DNA from: Marivirga salinae
GTDB taxonomy: Bacteria; Bacteroidota; Bacteroidia; Cytophagales; Cyclobacteriaceae
DNA: 64,000 bases
Reading direction: 5' to 3'
Assembly (NCBI RefSeq): GCF_030503855.1
Contig: NZ_CP129971.1
Coordinates: 69,501 to 133,500, forward strand
A model generated the notes under the pieces. It did not search any database. It was given only the letters and a program-made list of their open reading frames with translations, and was not told the DNA's origin. Below, piece after piece: positions 63,830 to 64,000 of this stretch. Position 1 is the stretch's first letter. Every line of letters starts with the position of its first letter. Made by a program: the position numbers and the translations under genes.

Positions 63830-63842
63830 TCAATCTAATAAA

Positions 63843-64000
63843 TTAGGTGTGTGATTTAATTTTTTCAGCTCTTTCTAATTCCCAAAGCTTTATAATCTTC
63901 AAATAGGTTTCAACGGCAGTAAGTAAACAAATCGTTAACCCTCTATAACCACCAAGAAAACCATGTTTTAGAAAATAATCACGAAAAAATCTCCAGAAAG
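63843..64000 (-). CDS. GT2-family glycosyltransferase, C-terminal end (cut by window edge)
   Basis: Only the last 52 codons are in the window: FWRFFRDYFLKHGFLGGYRG, then LTICLLTAVETYLKIIKLWE and a short polar tail ending at a TAA stop. This pattern (FxRxYFLKxGFLDGxxG followed by a helical tail) is the C-terminus of WaaE/KdtX-like GT2 enzymes of lipopolysaccharide core synthesis. Its stop is 13 bp before the next gene's start, so it heads the same operon. Confidence 0.75.
   Translation of the reverse strand, partial: FWRFFRDYFLKHGFLGGYRGLTICLLTAVETYLKIIKLWELERAEKIKSHT

Noticed and set aside
1-64000. CRISPR array, tRNA, rRNA or intact transposase
   Set aside because: None seen. Repeats are short dyads or two-copy tandems, not evenly spaced arrays.

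Overview
The window is about 35% GC chromosomal DNA from a free-living member of the Bacteroidota, most likely order Cytophagales (a Marivirga-like organism is my guess). This rests on outer-membrane families typical of the phylum (DUF5686, BatD, PorT-like barrels, DUF2490), an SDR-type threonine dehydrogenase, promoters of the TTG-N18/19-TAnnTTTG type and the absence of strong Shine-Dalgarno sites. No rRNA, tRNA, phage, complete insertion sequence or CRISPR array was seen.

Layout. 1-18.8 kb is mostly housekeeping: a cut-off dicarboxylate symporter, aroC, BatD, an ApbE/methyltransferase/ZIP operon, aspS, a DsbA-like thiol protein, an M23 peptidase, hemA, threonine dehydrogenase, an M14 peptidase, recR and clpS. 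18.9-28.7 kb holds an SSS symporter, an alkyltransferase-like protein, a WG-repeat protein, a histidine kinase, a TlpA-like lipoprotein and a DUF2490 protein. 28.7-29.6 kb is a gene-free stretch with two hairpins that share a core, a strongly structured non-coding RNA with its own promoter and terminator, and a hairpin-rich element bounded by inverted repeats. 29.6-43.4 kb is accessory in character: rlmI, two gene remnants joined by a deletion, a heme-dioxygenase/cytochrome b5 fusion, a VOC protein, two tandem CheB-CheR-PAS-kinase genes (the first frameshifted in a T tract) and a nitroreductase. 43.4-45.4 kb is a compact three-gene cassette: a STAS-like/GHKL ATPase fusion, a DUF4325 STAS-like protein and a membrane coiled-coil protein. 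45.5-51 kb carries nrdA-nrdB (eukaryote-like class Ia), a possible winged-helix protein and rplU-rpmA. 51-58.4 kb has a TPR kinase with a degenerate ATP site, a DUF5686 protein and a sigma/zinc-finger/gmk/nadD cluster. 58.5-64 kb is a surface-glycan region with GT4, GT2 and FkbM genes.

How the parts may work together. The clearest hidden signal is a 13-bp sequence, CATGTTRCTACAT. It occurs four times, each next to the start of one of three unlinked minus-strand genes: the DsbA-like protein, the VOC protein (two copies) and the nitroreductase. These resemble the quinone/electrophile-stress regulons of Firmicutes (MhqR, YodB/CatR), so the sites are probably operators of one repressor encoded elsewhere. 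The other leading candidates for undescribed biology are the translationally coupled GHKL/STAS/membrane cassette, the dioxygenase-cytochrome b5 fusion and the unassigned structured RNA near 29.1 kb. All functions are inferred from sequence motifs read by eye. No database search was run.
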